From: Selaginella moellendorffii | Taxonomy: Eukaryota; Streptophyta; Lycopodiopsida; Selaginellales; Selaginellaceae | NCBI RefSeq assembly: GCF_000143415.4 | Contig: NW_003314297.1 | Span: 643,612 to 707,611, forward strand | Length of the DNA: 64,000 nucleotides | Direction: 5' to 3' | Part shown: piece by piece, positions 22,057-32,772 of the stretch | Numbering within the stretch: position 1 is the first letter of the stretch | Layout of the letters: the number at the start of each line of letters is the position of its first letter | Notes under the pieces: model-generated | Told to the model about the DNA's origin: nothing | Databases searched by the model: none | Seen by the model: only the letters and a program-made list of their open reading frames with translations | Program-made: the position numbers and the translations under genes

Positions 22057-23390
22057 ATGAAATCGGTAAGCTCTCCCTGCCTTGTCTGGTCATGCTCGAC
22101 ATGTCACTCTGGAGGACAGCTAGAAGCCATGATCGCTGGGGCGCGGGAGGAGCAACTCTTCGCAATTCCTCCAAGTGACGTCAAAGAGGCCGACTTTCGC
22201 ATGCGCTATGGCTTGATCGAGATCAAGCATCACATGCCCTCAAACGATAGGTTTGCTGCCGTGGAGATGTCAGGCGAAACTCTTCATTGCGTCAACAAGC
22301 TCATCGCCAACGATGTGGCCTACTCGACTGCGTTCCAAAAGAAGAGATGCAGGTCGCACCGATACTGGACAGGATGCTACGGAACCTTGGCCGGTTTACA
22401 AGGCCCCGCGAACTTGAAAAGGAGCCGGCTTACGGCCAAGCACCAGACCCGCCATTCGCCGTCTGACAAAAAAGCGGACTTTGTGCTCCAGTATGAGGCT
22501 GACAAGGAAGACCTTAAGACCCAGGTGACCCAGGTTGACCTTCCCAACTCTCAGTCTCTGGACTCTTCATCAGTCTGCGAGCAATTCTTCTCCGAGGCAC
22601 CATTTAGATTGTAAGATGTACCTGTACACTAATCGCTACACGCTTCGTGGACTGTGGCTCAAGGTGACGGTGGATTTCAAACGCGACGCGGGCGTCGAGA
22701 ATCTCTACCAGCCAGCTATGTACACCATACAGGAACTGGTGGAGACAGCGGCGCGTCCGAAGAGCTACAGACCGCCAGTGACCATCATGGTAAGAATAGT
22801 GAGTCACTTGGATCATGAGCGCTGACATATCGTCTTCTAGGCCGGTGACAAGGATGACTGGTATTACGGAATCCTGGAAATAGATGGTTTTGTTTGGGTG
22901 GAAAACCATCAGATTGATCAGGCCAGCTTGCAAGGTAAATGACTGCAAAAACGGCTGCCCGTCTAACTATTTGTGGTCGTGTACGCAGAGTTCCCAGAAG
23001 AAAAGATGGAGGTGAATCCGAAGAAATTCACTCCAAGCTTTACCCGCACCGAATTACAGAACAACTTCGAAACGTGGAAGAAGGACTTCGCTAAGATCAA
23101 GATGAGAATCCCCAATGGTCTTCACCCGGTTGGCCGCTTCTTCATCAGGTAAGAGCCGCGTTTCCAAGCGCTTAGGTATTGACAGACTTGCAGGACGGTG
23201 CAAGGGTATAACAAGATGCCTACCCTTGGCGGTGAAGCGGAGCTTGCCAGGGGGCAAAAGAGGTTCTACGATGGCATGCTCAAGACTCTTGTTGGTCGTC
23301 AAGTCACCATCTGGAGTCCACAGGATGCGCTAAATGCGTGGAACGCACGCAAGTGCCTCCTTAGGTGCTCCAGCCAACGGTAAACACTTG
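22057..23390 (+). pseudogene. Unrecognised multi-exon gene, copy B, possibly still expressed
   Basis: Open segments joined by good splice sites. One exon ends PPVTIM (before GTAAGAATAG, about 22790). The next encodes GDKDDWYYGILEIDGFVWVE and ends ASLQ (GTAAATG). The next encodes EFPEEKMEVNPKKFTPSF through GRFFIR (GTAAGAG). The 5' part reads FAIPPSDVKEADFRMRYGL and LHCVNKLIANDVAYS, then needs a frame change before EEMQVAPILDRMLRNLGRF. I do not recognise the family; there is no signal peptide or membrane segment. The frame change and the decayed copy A suggest a pseudogene, but the intact 3' exons leave room for a working gene with a different splice pattern. Confidence 0.45.
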
Positions 23391-26358
23391 AAAATGTCTG
23401 TGTTTTCAGGTTTTCCAATGTGCTGGAAGTATTATGTAAAAATCTTTTCGCGATCTCTTGAAACTATGCCTCGATATTCTCTCTACTCCCACGCTGCACT
23501 GCCGAGTGTAGCCACTACAATGCCACCTGCTTGCTTGTCTAGTGACAATCCAGGAAATGCCAAACTTGGCTGCCATGGTTTGCAAGACGAGCAATTGCTC
23601 CTTCCACAGGCCTGCACTGCAATAGAGCTTGACCATGAGCATGTCACAAGCCAAGTCACTGGAGCCACTGTCCAGACTCCAAAGCAATCAAACACGGCTT
23701 CTCCCACAGCAAATTGGTGCACGGTTATCCTTTTGGTATGGTTTTTTTAATATAATGTTGTATAAATTTTTATATGGTTATTTTACTGTAGTGCACTAAT
23801 ACATTCTTTCATTTTCATATGGATTTTTCACATAATTTTCTTATAGCCTAGATAGTATTTTTCACTGAAACATTGTTATCCAGAGTTTATATGCTATATA
23901 ATTATTCATATAGATTATTGTTTGATCAAATTATTCATGTCACAGCCGACCATCGAATCTACCCAGATTATTATAAGCCCATACTATCCAATACCACGCT
24001 ACAATATCTTTAACTCATCCATCCTTGAAAGTGTTTGCTTGCCTATGTAAGTAAACAAAGAATTTAATATTATTCACCAAGAATTGTAACATGGATCTTC
24101 CAAGTATGAAGTTTTTGGAACAGTATTAATGCTCTCCAAAAATTTTATCAATATAGTTTGCACTACCACAATATGGGTAAGCCTTCCTTAAAGTTCTACT
24201 ATGTCCCCAACTAAAATTTATATTGCTTTATTGTTGTTGGAAAATATTCCTGGAAATTGATGTGAAACCATATCTAAAACTATATAGGAATACCACCAAA
24301 AAGTATTATAGTGAGGGAAAATGCAAACTTCCCCCAACAAACTCCCAATAAGAAGAATGTATATATGATCAGAATGCATAAAACCAAGCTAAATTATGCT
24401 ATCTAGTGTATTTATCTACTTCTAGCTTACCTCTAAAAATGTGATACTTGAACACTGTAATTAGAATTATTATACTTATGAAATAAGTTTTAATAATATA
24501 TATTTTCTGAGAAGTAAAATTATAATAATTTGTTGCATGTAGCAACATCTAGTTTACTTAATATTATTCCTTATTATTTAATAATTTAATTGATTAATTG
24601 ATAAAGACTAATCTTGTTACATATTAACCATTAGATAAACTAGATATTTAGGAAATTTTATAAATTATAGTTATATCTATAAAATTACAGATACAAGATT
24701 AATCCATGTGAATATCAAGAATTAGATAGTAGAATATCCTAGAATATCCAAGTATATTCTACACTACTCTGCTTTAAAACATAATAAAAATATATACTTT
24801 AACATACTTACATTATTTAAATTGTATTTGTGCTGGCATAAACCAAATATAGCTTTATATTTTGTAATCATTGGCATTAAATGGTTAACAATGATTTCAG
24901 TTTTTTTAAACATAAACTAAGGATCCTTTTTTTTTCACAACTCTAAGGCTATAAATTGTAAGGGCATGACAACAATACCTCCATATATTTTTGTGTTATT
25001 TATGGTGTAACAAAGTAAAATCATAAAATCTTCTTTAGAGTTTTTAGTGGTAGTAGCCCATCAATTTCTTTGATCTATAGCAAATTTATAATTTCGAAGA
25101 ATGATCTATAGAAAAAAGAAAGCTAAGTAATTAAAAATCATACCAAACATTAGTTTGTACATCTTATGATATTTCAACTTCAATTAGTGGGGATTTCATG
25201 CAAAAATCAACTACAAATAGGTCCATCAACTGTTTCAATACCTTAGATCTTTCTAACATTTATTTTTAACTCTTGTTTGAATTTTAAATTTGTTAGACAA
25301 TGGTATTTGATTAATTTGCACTTTATCACTAGTGCCACTATAGGAAAAACATATATAAAACTATATTGTTAGACATTTCTATAAATATTTTAATGACATT
25401 CTCAACAACCATCAACATTTTGTAAACTAAATCTATACAATAGCTTATTCAAAACTCTAGATGTGGATCAACCAATCTATTATTGATAGATTTGAAAGTT
25501 TGAAGAATCTTTACTTATGTTACTTCCAAGATCTATCTTCCATCAAAGAATGAATGTACCTCTAATAACAACTTCAAAACTCTAGCTTCTCATATTGATG
25601 CATCTACTGGGGCTAAATGATCTTTATCTTTCATAGATATCATCTTCTTCTTATATATTTTTTTTCCAACTAACTTATCCTTACTAAGTTTAAGTCTTGT
25701 TTAAGATTGTAAAACTACTATTGCAACATGTTAAAGTTATTTTTACTCTTTAATGGTTTTGGGGTGTGTATGGTATCTAGACTTCATACTACATTTTCAA
25801 ACACAAATTTGACATTGACTGTTTAATCATTCTATCTGTGAGTCTAGTTTGAGATAAATGCTATTTTCTTTAAGTTTTTATGACCTCAATTTTGAAATAG
25901 ACATGGCAATCCAACTTACAAAGCACATGCATTGTTATATGCTTCATGTCAAAAAAATCATATGGAAAACCATACTATAAATGAAATCTTTGACAAGATT
26001 ATATACATGGTTTCACTATATTGTATTAACTTGATGGCTACATTCTTTTTTGGTTTGGTGTAGTTTTGGTAAATGCTATAGTCATGTAGTTATATATATA
26101 ATTTTCTAGCCCTTGTATCATCTTGTGCATAATAGAGTCCTTATATAATTAAGCATGGAACCTCATATTTAACAAGCACTCTTAGATTGGAGTTTTATAC
26201 AAAAAAAGAATGTGTGAAATATGGAAAGTTCATTACTCTTTATAATCTTTATTTTATTGATAAATCTTTTAAAACAAATTGTGTTCTTTCATAAAATACA
26301 TTGAATTCTTCTATCTTAGAAAGGGTTTGTTTGCAATTGTCCATAGCTTCTCACCAAA
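23391..26358. other. AT-rich intergenic DNA, right end of segment B
   Basis: Up to about 25212 this is the counterpart of segment A's AT-rich tail without the Helitron. After that it is unique in the window. No recognisable protein, RNA gene or array. Confidence 0.55.
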
Positions 26359-26519
26359 TGTAATGCACCATATCTCTTTCCCTTTAAAGTAGGGGTAATT
26401 TTTTGCTAAAATAACTCCCTTTAAAGTAGGAGTTATTTTATTTTTATTTATCTTCTAAGGTTTCAAAGATCCACAGTAATAATATATCTAAATCTCATCT
26501 CATGATCATATGTGTTACA
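26359..26519 (-). mobile_element. Diverged solo LTR of the TRIM family
   Basis: 161 bp running TGTAATGCACCATATCTC...CATGATCATATGTGTTACA, recognisably the same LTR as at 12064-12225 (shared 'atttatc..ctaaggtttcaaagatccac' and 'aatctcatc.catgatcatatg' blocks) but much more diverged. No partner LTR is nearby, so it is a solo LTR left by recombination. It shows that the TRIM family has been in this genome for some time. Confidence 0.82.
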
Positions 26520-27468
26520 TAAAAAACAAGAGAATTGCACTTAAAATCTAAAGAGTAAGAAGAACTTACAAATTTAATTCTTCTTCCCATTTTTTCTTCT
26601 TTAAATTGATTTCTAGTCTTGAATTTCCCTTAGAGTAGACAATATATAGTTCAACTTAGATATTTACAGACTAAGGGTCTTTAGGGCGCTAGAGGATGGA
26701 AATTTATCAATCAGCTGTGGTTTAGCCACTTTTAACTTAGTGTTTCCATGTAATTTGTGCTGTAAGAAAAACTATATAATTTTTTTATTATCTAAACATA
26801 AAAAATCATGTACATTCATAAAACCAGATAAACCATTCATTTGGCCAAAGCCACCTAAATAGGCCCACTTGGGACACCTTTCTCACACTCTTGACGTAGT
26901 ATCTGGAGTAGAACCACTGAAACCATCACGGTCAGGATTCAACACGAAGAGGTAGTGGTTTAAGAAAGAGAGCTTTGAGTAGATTGCTTCTTCTTTTTTC
27001 GTGAAGAAAGACGTCAAACTCGTATCTGGAACAAGGAAAAGCGAGAAGATGAAGACTTACAATTAACTAGTTCATTCATCTTGCAAGGAACATTGGGGAG
27101 CACGATCCAAGTTTCAGTGCTCTCGGCCAGCAACTGAAGACGTGAATCAAACCAACAAAACAGTTGGACGACGGATTGTGAGCGAATCCACCTCTAGATT
27201 GTCAAGCTCAGATTGGTCGATTTGTAGAAACTAATCAAAAGGACACCTTTGCCAAGATCCCTTACATAATTATAATTTCTGTTCTTACTGTGCATGGAGG
27301 CCGAAGCTTCGTTTTGGATTTGATGACATGCTTGCATGTTCCAAAAAGTTTGGTCACCTTTAGCTAGCAGACGGCCAGCTGTATATACTTTTTTTTTTTC
27401 TAAATTTAAAAGAAAAAAGGAAGGACATGATAAATTGGTGGAGTATAATTGAGCGATCCATCGCAAGC
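26520..27468. other. AT-rich intergenic DNA and NIP gene promoter region
   Basis: No recognisable gene. The last few hundred bases presumably hold the promoter and 5' UTR of the aquaporin gene that starts at 27469. Confidence 0.5.
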
Positions 27469-28487
27469 ATGGGGTCTGGATCGACGGATTACGCTCTGAT
27501 CCAAAACGACGAGGAGGCGGGGACAAGTTTGGAGCCCGTGAGTGGATACAGTCCCAGCTTTACAATCTCAAAAAAGGTAAGCAAGAAGAACAGGCTTCAT
27601 TGATCTTGTCGCTCGAGGGGATCTAAGCGATCTCTTATTGGTATAGCTCCTGTGTGAGTTCCTAGGCAGCGTGGTCCTCTTGCTTGGAGGAGCTGGAAGC
27701 GCCATTATCAACACCCAAACGAATGGAGCGCTGGGAATTCACGGCCTGGCGGGAGGATCCGCGATTGCAGTGGCGATTGTCATCATGTCCACGGGACACA
27801 TCTCGGGCGCTCACATCAACCCGGCAGTCACTCTTGCCTTCGCCACATTCAGGCATTTCTCATGGATCCAGGTAAAAATCAAGTTTTTCCTCTCTCCTTT
27901 GGTATGATCAAAGATGGTGGCTCTTTGAAGGTGCCTCTCTACATAGTGGCGCAATTGGCTGGATCCCTGGCTTGTGCTTTCCTCCTCAAAGGGATGTATA
28001 ATCCCGATCACCTGGCAACCGGCGTCACTGTTCCAGCCGGGTCAACGCTCCAGTCGCTCCTCTTTGAGATTGTTCTCACGGCGGTCCTCATGTTCGTCAT
28101 CACCAGCGTCGCCACTGACACACGAGCAGTAAGAACATATCTGTTGCTTGCAAGCTTCTATGGTTTCTTACGCTACAACCAGGTTGGAGAGTTGGCTGGA
28201 ATCGCCGTTGGCCTGGCTGTCTACTTGGACATTTTGCTTGGGGGGTACGTAAGAAGCGCGTGTTTGTTGGCTATGGCGAGCTTATATACTTGCAATGCAG
28301 CTATATCTCTGGAGCTTCCATGAACCCCGTGCGAACGCTTGGGCCGGCGGTGGCGGCTAGAGACTTCAGGGCATTGTGGATCTATTTCGTTGGACCGGTG
28401 GTGGGAGCTCAGATTGGAGGTGGTCTCTACACGCTCATACGCTTCAAAGACCATACCGAACGCAGGAAGGTGTTCAGGAAAGAGTAA
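27469..28487 (+). CDS. NIP-type aquaporin (nodulin-26-like intrinsic protein)
   Basis: Membrane channel for water or small uncharged solutes such as boric or silicic acid and glycerol. Five exons: 27469-27576, 27647-27871, 27931-28128, 28183-28244 and 28301-28487; 259 aa. Both pore half-helices are visible: [10 protein letters not shown] (NPA) near residue 90 and [10 protein letters not shown] near 200. The second motif is NPV rather than NPA, a variation seen in some NIP subgroups. The membrane segments begin [20 protein letters not shown]. The cytosolic tails are short. The gene converges on the uL1m gene, with 145 bp between stop codons. The exact NIP subgroup and substrate cannot be set without alignment of the selectivity-filter residues. 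Confidence 0.92.
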
Positions 28488-28632
28488 GAAAATCTGGAAT
28501 GAAAGTTCATGCTTAAGGTTTTAGAAATTTGTGTAAGCATGGCATGTAGTAGCAAAATGATCCGGCTTGCGACAGCTGTGGTAGCGTGCTCGAGGGGATC
28601 AAACAAAAAGGAAATCAAAGAAAAGGAACTCG

Positions 28633-30536
28633 CTAGGCTGCCTCTGCGGCGGCTTGCGATTTTATATAGTTGTCTGATGCTGTTGCCACCGATTGGATCG
28701 TCACTGGTACGCCGGGTCCCATCTGCAAATTTTGCAGCCAGCGAGCGAGATCGTCAAGCTGTCTGTCGAGAAAATTAGAGAACTCACCGTGGACGAGAGG
28801 TAGAACTTGTCAAAGAAACCAGTATACCTGGAGCCTGCATCACAGCATTCCATTGAGTTTGTGGATTAAAAAGTATACGACGCTTACTTTTCTTGAATCC
28901 TGCTGGTTTCGCACCAAGAACTGCTGCCGAGAACGCGGCGATGTTTTGGAACAGGTGCTCGTCCGGAAAATTGACCTGTGAGTTTGAAGTTTGAAGCGGA
29001 TGAGTCGAGCAAAATACAAAGAGTTTCTCGCTACCTTTCCGAGCCCGGCATGAATGATAGCGGTTTTGTCTGCTCGAAAGTCGACACGTCCCTGCTTTGC
29101 GGCTCTCACCGCGTCGGCTACCATAACAGTCACGGTCCCCGTCTGAAGTAGAGAACAACGCTCTTGTTAGAGTAAAAGCTCAGCTTTTTCTCCCTACCTT
29201 GGGATTTGGCATCATGCCTCGCGGTCCCAGTATACGCGCAATCTACGAGTGGATCACTTCGTAGTAAGGAATAGCATGAGGAAAACGATTACCTTTCCGA
29301 GCTTTGGCATAATGGAGGGGATGGCAATACATTTGTGGAAGTCAAGTTTTCCTCCACCTGTAAGTCCGGGACCTTAGCGAAAAAGAGAAACGGAATAAAG
29401 CTTAACGATCGCTTACTGGCAAGAACTTTCTCAACCAGATCGTCAGTTCCAACGACGTCCGCTCCAGCCGCTAATGCCTCTTCCGCCGCCAGCCCGTCAG
29501 CAAAAACAGCGACTTTGACAACCTACGCTACGATCCACCTTCACATAAATCGCATGATGCTGAAGAGGAAACAAATGCACCAAGTCTCACCTTTCCACTC
29601 CCGTAGGGAAGCGTCACGGCACCACGAACTATCTGCAACCAAAAAAGAGAAAAACAATACAGTCATAACAGGAGCTCCGATGCACTACAAAATCGTCCGA
29701 CCTGATCAGACCGTTTCGGGTCGACTCCCAACTGGATGTGTACTTCCACTGTTTCGACGAATCTGCAGTGAGCGGATTTCTACAGAAAAAGAAAAAAGCG
29801 AAGAAAGAAAGATCAGACCGAATGAACTTAAAACTTAACATCACGTTACCTTGACAAGTCGAATGGCTTCTCCCAGGCTGACAAGTTCCTTCTTCTCCTT
29901 CGTCGCCGTCTCCTTGATGATCTTCGGTAGAGGGAGCGTGTAGTCGTAGGCCATTTGTGATGGCATATAAGGTCTCCTTGGTGGAGCTTTTCTCACTGCT
30001 GGAGCTGCCTGGGCCTCGACCTCCTCGACCTCCGGAGCTGGCCTATCTTCCGGGAGCGGCATTGTGCGTCGTTTGGGATACGCCACCTCTTCCACACTCT
30101 CGCTGGGAGCTGGCGTCGACTCGGCTGGCGGAGCTACATCCCCCTCGCTAGCTGCTGAAGCCGTTTGAGGAACTTTGTCATCCTCTAGAGCTTGTTTCCC
30201 AGCATCTTTGGTCCCAGCGTCCTTGGAAGCCTTCGCAGAAGTTTTCTTGGCATAGCCACTTTCAGATGTTGGCGCTGCTTTCTCTTCCTGCTTCGATCCG
30301 GGAGCTTTCTTCGCATAGCCGACAGTGGCATCTTCTACACTGGCGACTGCTGGTTCCTTCTTTGATCCGGCTTTCTCCTCTTTCTTCGATGAGCCGGGAG
30401 CCTTTTGCTTGTCACCTGGCTTCTTGGAATCCGAGGACGCATACCTCAAGGAGACTCCAATGCCGCATTCGGTGTTGCTGTTCCTTGTCAGGCCCAAGAA
30501 CCCACCACTCCTCACCAGCCGACGAAGAAGCGCCAT
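28633..30536 (-). CDS. Mitochondrial ribosomal protein uL1m
   Basis: Large-subunit protein of the L1 stalk. Ten exons, minus strand: 29850-30536, 29702-29779, 29591-29632, 29417-29522, 29293-29357, 29198-29242, 29035-29142, 28888-28975, 28788-28834 and 28633-28722; 451 aa. L1 signatures: [49 protein letters not shown] and [15 protein letters not shown], ending in [12 protein letters not shown]. Residues 1-30 look like a mitochondrial presequence ([13 protein letters not shown]). A roughly 170-residue Lys/Ala/Glu-rich linker follows, with two GYAKK segments and no known domain. Exon 3 is only 42 bp. The start codon is 48 bp from the stop of the upstream SET gene on the same strand. Confidence 0.92.
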
Positions 30537-30546
30537 AACCTCATCA

Positions 30547-30554
30547 AAACCCTA
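30547..30554 (-). promoter_or_regulatory. Telo-box (AAACCCTA) upstream of uL1m
   Basis: AAACCCTA lies 11-18 bp before the uL1m ATG, within the 48-bp gap to the SET gene. Telo-boxes are known promoter elements of plant translation and ribosomal-protein genes; the functional role here is inferred. Confidence 0.55.
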
Positions 30555-30584
30555 TACCCCTGCCTCAGCGTTAAACCCCTTCGT

Positions 30585-32663
30585 CTAAACTCCCATCATC
30601 CTCTTCACCCCTTCGTCCGTCCCGAACGCCTCGGCTATGTGGAGCAGCGTCTTCACCTGGAGCTTCCCATACGCCGCCGTGATCCCTCTCACCAAGATCT
30701 TCATCGCCCTCTCCTTGTCTCGCTCGGGGCACGTCAAGAACAGCCGAGCCAGGAGAAATCTCGTCTTGAACCATCCCGGGGCCGTAAACTGCAGCATCTC
30801 CATCACCTGGACGTGCCCCACGAACGCCTTGCCGCGGAAGGACCCCACCTCGTTGATCGCGTAGTTGCAGTAGAGCTCGGCTCCCCCGGCGCGTATCCAC
30901 ACTTTCTCGAGCTCGGCGATGTCGAGCTTGTCCAGCACCTGTTCGAGCTGCGAGACCTGCGCAGCCATCGCCAGGAGCTCCAGCGACTTGTCGATCACGT
31001 CCACCTGCTGGAGCGAAACCGTCTTGAGTTGCTCGTGATGCCTGCTCTCCAGTTCGCACCGCTTGCACTTGCAGGTGAATCTCCAGTCGATGAAGCACTC
31101 GTCCCTCCGGTGCTCCCACCACGATGCCAGGCACTCGACGTAGCACAGAACAATCTCCTCGCCAGCCTCGAGATCTCTGGCTGCTCGGATCATCATGGCT
31201 CGGCCAAACACGTCCGAGGCGACGTTTGGCAGGCACGAGTGATTGATCAATCCTGGAAGTCCCCAGATGCCGGCGAACTTCGGAACGTCGCCACCAAGCC
31301 TGGGCCCGAACGACGACATCTCGATAATCTGTCTCGCCCTGGCTGGAGAGATGGAGCTCGCCTGCTCCTTTATATCGAGCTCGCTGTTGCTACCGAAGTT
31401 CGCCAGCTCGGGAACTCCGGTCATGTTGTGATGAATCGCCAGCGCGTCCATCTGCTTCAAAGCCCGGGTGCTGGAGTTCCCAACCCGGACGGTCTCCACC
31501 ACCAAGTTTCCCTGCAGCTCCGCCTCGCTCAGCTTCCTGTCCAAGTTGGGGACGTAGACGATGGGATTCGCGACGACGAGGAGCTCTCCGCAGTCGACTC
31601 GCCGAGTCACAAACACTCCCCTTCCACGCCCGTCTCCAGTCATCCGAATCTCCACAGGTCCGACGAAGTCGGCACACTCGGGAGTTAGATCCTGGCGGCA
31701 GGAGCTGAGAAGAAACTCTTCCAGATCGTAGACTCCACTCTCGGACTGCTTGAGCAGCTTGGAGCATCGAGAGATGGCGGACTTGATCGCCACCTTTCCG
31801 GAAGGCGAAGAAGAAGAAGAATGATCCTCAGTCAAGGCCTTGTTGAGCAGTTCCAGAGCTTGCCGGTGCTGCTGGAGCGCAGAGAGCGCCATTGCTTTCC
31901 TGTAAAGGCACTTGGAATGCCGTGGATCGATGCCCAGGGCCTGGTTGCAATCGGCTATGGCTTCCTCGTACCTCTGGCACCGCAGAAAAACTTCCGCCCG
32001 GTTGGACGACGCGAGCACAAACTCCTCGTCGTCGCGCTTCCTGGTGATCTTCTTGGAGCTCCTTGCGATGGAAGCATCGTAGCACAGCCTCGCAAGGACG
32101 TAACTCCCAGCCGCGAAGAACTCGTTGCCTTTGAACCTGATCTCTCGAGCTTCCTCCTTCCTGGAGAATAGATTCTTCCTCGCCTCGACGATCTCCACCG
32201 ACAGTGGCGACTGGACGAAGAGCAGCGGGAAATGCGATCCTTCCACGGTGGAGAGAACCGGCTCTTTGAGCACAACCTCCACATCCCTGGGAAACAAGGA
32301 GCAAACCTGGCCAGCGCTGGAATCCGACACCACGGCATTGAAGATCACGATGAAGATGACACAGCCGTCGCAGGCCTCGATCGCGGAGACGACAGTGTGC
32401 CCGGATCGCACGGGATCGGTGCCAAGGAATCCTGCGACGCCATAGCCCTCGTAGCACTTGAGCTTCCGGCATTTCGCCCGATCTTTCCCGGGCTGCTGCT
32501 GCTGCTCAAAGCGATCCTTGAATTCCCTGATCACTTCCCGGAGCGGCAGCGTCTTGAGACGATCCAGACGAGGGATGCGATCCTTCCATCCCTGTGTCAT
32601 TGCCCGATTCTCCATGATAGATGCCAGCATTCTCACGCCGCGGTCCATTGGAGACTGGTCCAT
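30585..32663 (-). CDS. TPR plus SET-domain protein
   Basis: Putative lysine methyltransferase of the plant TPR-SET (SMYD-like) group. Intronless, 692 aa. Tetratricopeptide repeats occupy roughly residues 175-300 (GNEFFAAGSYVLARLCYDAS, YEEAIADCNQALGIDPRHSK, ALSALQQHRQALELLNKAL). The SET region starts near 345 (GRGRGVFVTRRVDCGELL), is split by an insert, and ends with GLINHSCLPNVASDVF and GEEIVLCY. A Cys-rich post-SET CKCKRCE follows. The catalytic-core NHSCLPN motif is intact, so activity is plausible; the substrate is unknown. The gene shares a 109-bp intergenic promoter with TIC110 on the other strand. Confidence 0.88.
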   Translation of the reverse strand: MDQSPMDRGVRMLASIMENRAMTQGWKDRIPRLDRLKTLPLREVIREFKDRFEQQQQPGKDRAKCRKLKCYEGYGVAGFLGTDPVRSGHTVVSAIEACDGCVIFIVIFNAVVSDSSAGQVCSLFPRDVEVVLKEPVLSTVEGSHFPLLFVQSPLSVEIVEARKNLFSRKEEAREIRFKGNEFFAAGSYVLARLCYDASIARSSKKITRKRDDEEFVLASSNRAEVFLRCQRYEEAIADCNQALGIDPRHSKCLYRKAMALSALQQHRQALELLNKALTEDHSSSSSPSGKVAIKSAISRCSKLLKQSESGVYDLEEFLLSSCRQDLTPECADFVGPVEIRMTGDGRGRGVFVTRRVDCGELLVVANPIVYVPNLDRKLSEAELQGNLVVETVRVGNSSTRALKQMDALAIHHNMTGVPELANFGSNSELDIKEQASSISPARARQIIEMSSFGPRLGGDVPKFAGIWGLPGLINHSCLPNVASDVFGRAMMIRAARDLEAGEEIVLCYVECLASWWEHRRDECFIDWRFTCKCKRCELESRHHEQLKTVSLQQVDVIDKSLELLAMAAQVSQLEQVLDKLDIAELEKVWIRAGGAELYCNYAINEVGSFRGKAFVGHVQVMEMLQFTAPGWFKTRFLLARLFLTCPERDKERAMKILVRGITAAYGKLQVKTLLHIAEAFGTDEGVKRMMGV

Positions 32664-32772
32664 GGGAAACGAACAAAGAGCCCTAAATTTTCAAGAATAT
32701 CCTCATTACAAGCGGCCTAAATCCCTTGGAATATTCTCTCTCGATGAATTAGGGTTTATCAGGGCAAGAGCA
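32664..32772. promoter_or_regulatory. 109-bp bidirectional promoter, SET gene / TIC110
   Basis: The start codons of the SET gene (minus) and TIC110 (plus) are only 109 bp apart, so both promoters and 5' UTRs must lie here. It contains a telo-box, TTAGGGTTTA at 32749-32758 (AAACCCTAA on minus), and 'gccctaaat' near 32680. Confidence 0.7.

Larger units (their letters stand above)
16889..25212. repeat. Segmental duplication, segment B
   Basis: Counterpart of segment A (1-10510), same orientation. It lacks the Helitron of A but has its own roughly 170-bp extra sequence at about 17405-17575 and a roughly 330-bp inversion at 20321-20650. Identity by eye is highest over the lipase and lower in the AT-rich ends. 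Confidence 0.9.

Noticed and set aside
30405-31688. 427-codon plus-strand open frame across the SET and uL1m genes
   Set aside because: It is antisense to two well-supported genes, Arg/His/Leu-rich, with no domain; a shadow of GC-rich coding DNA.
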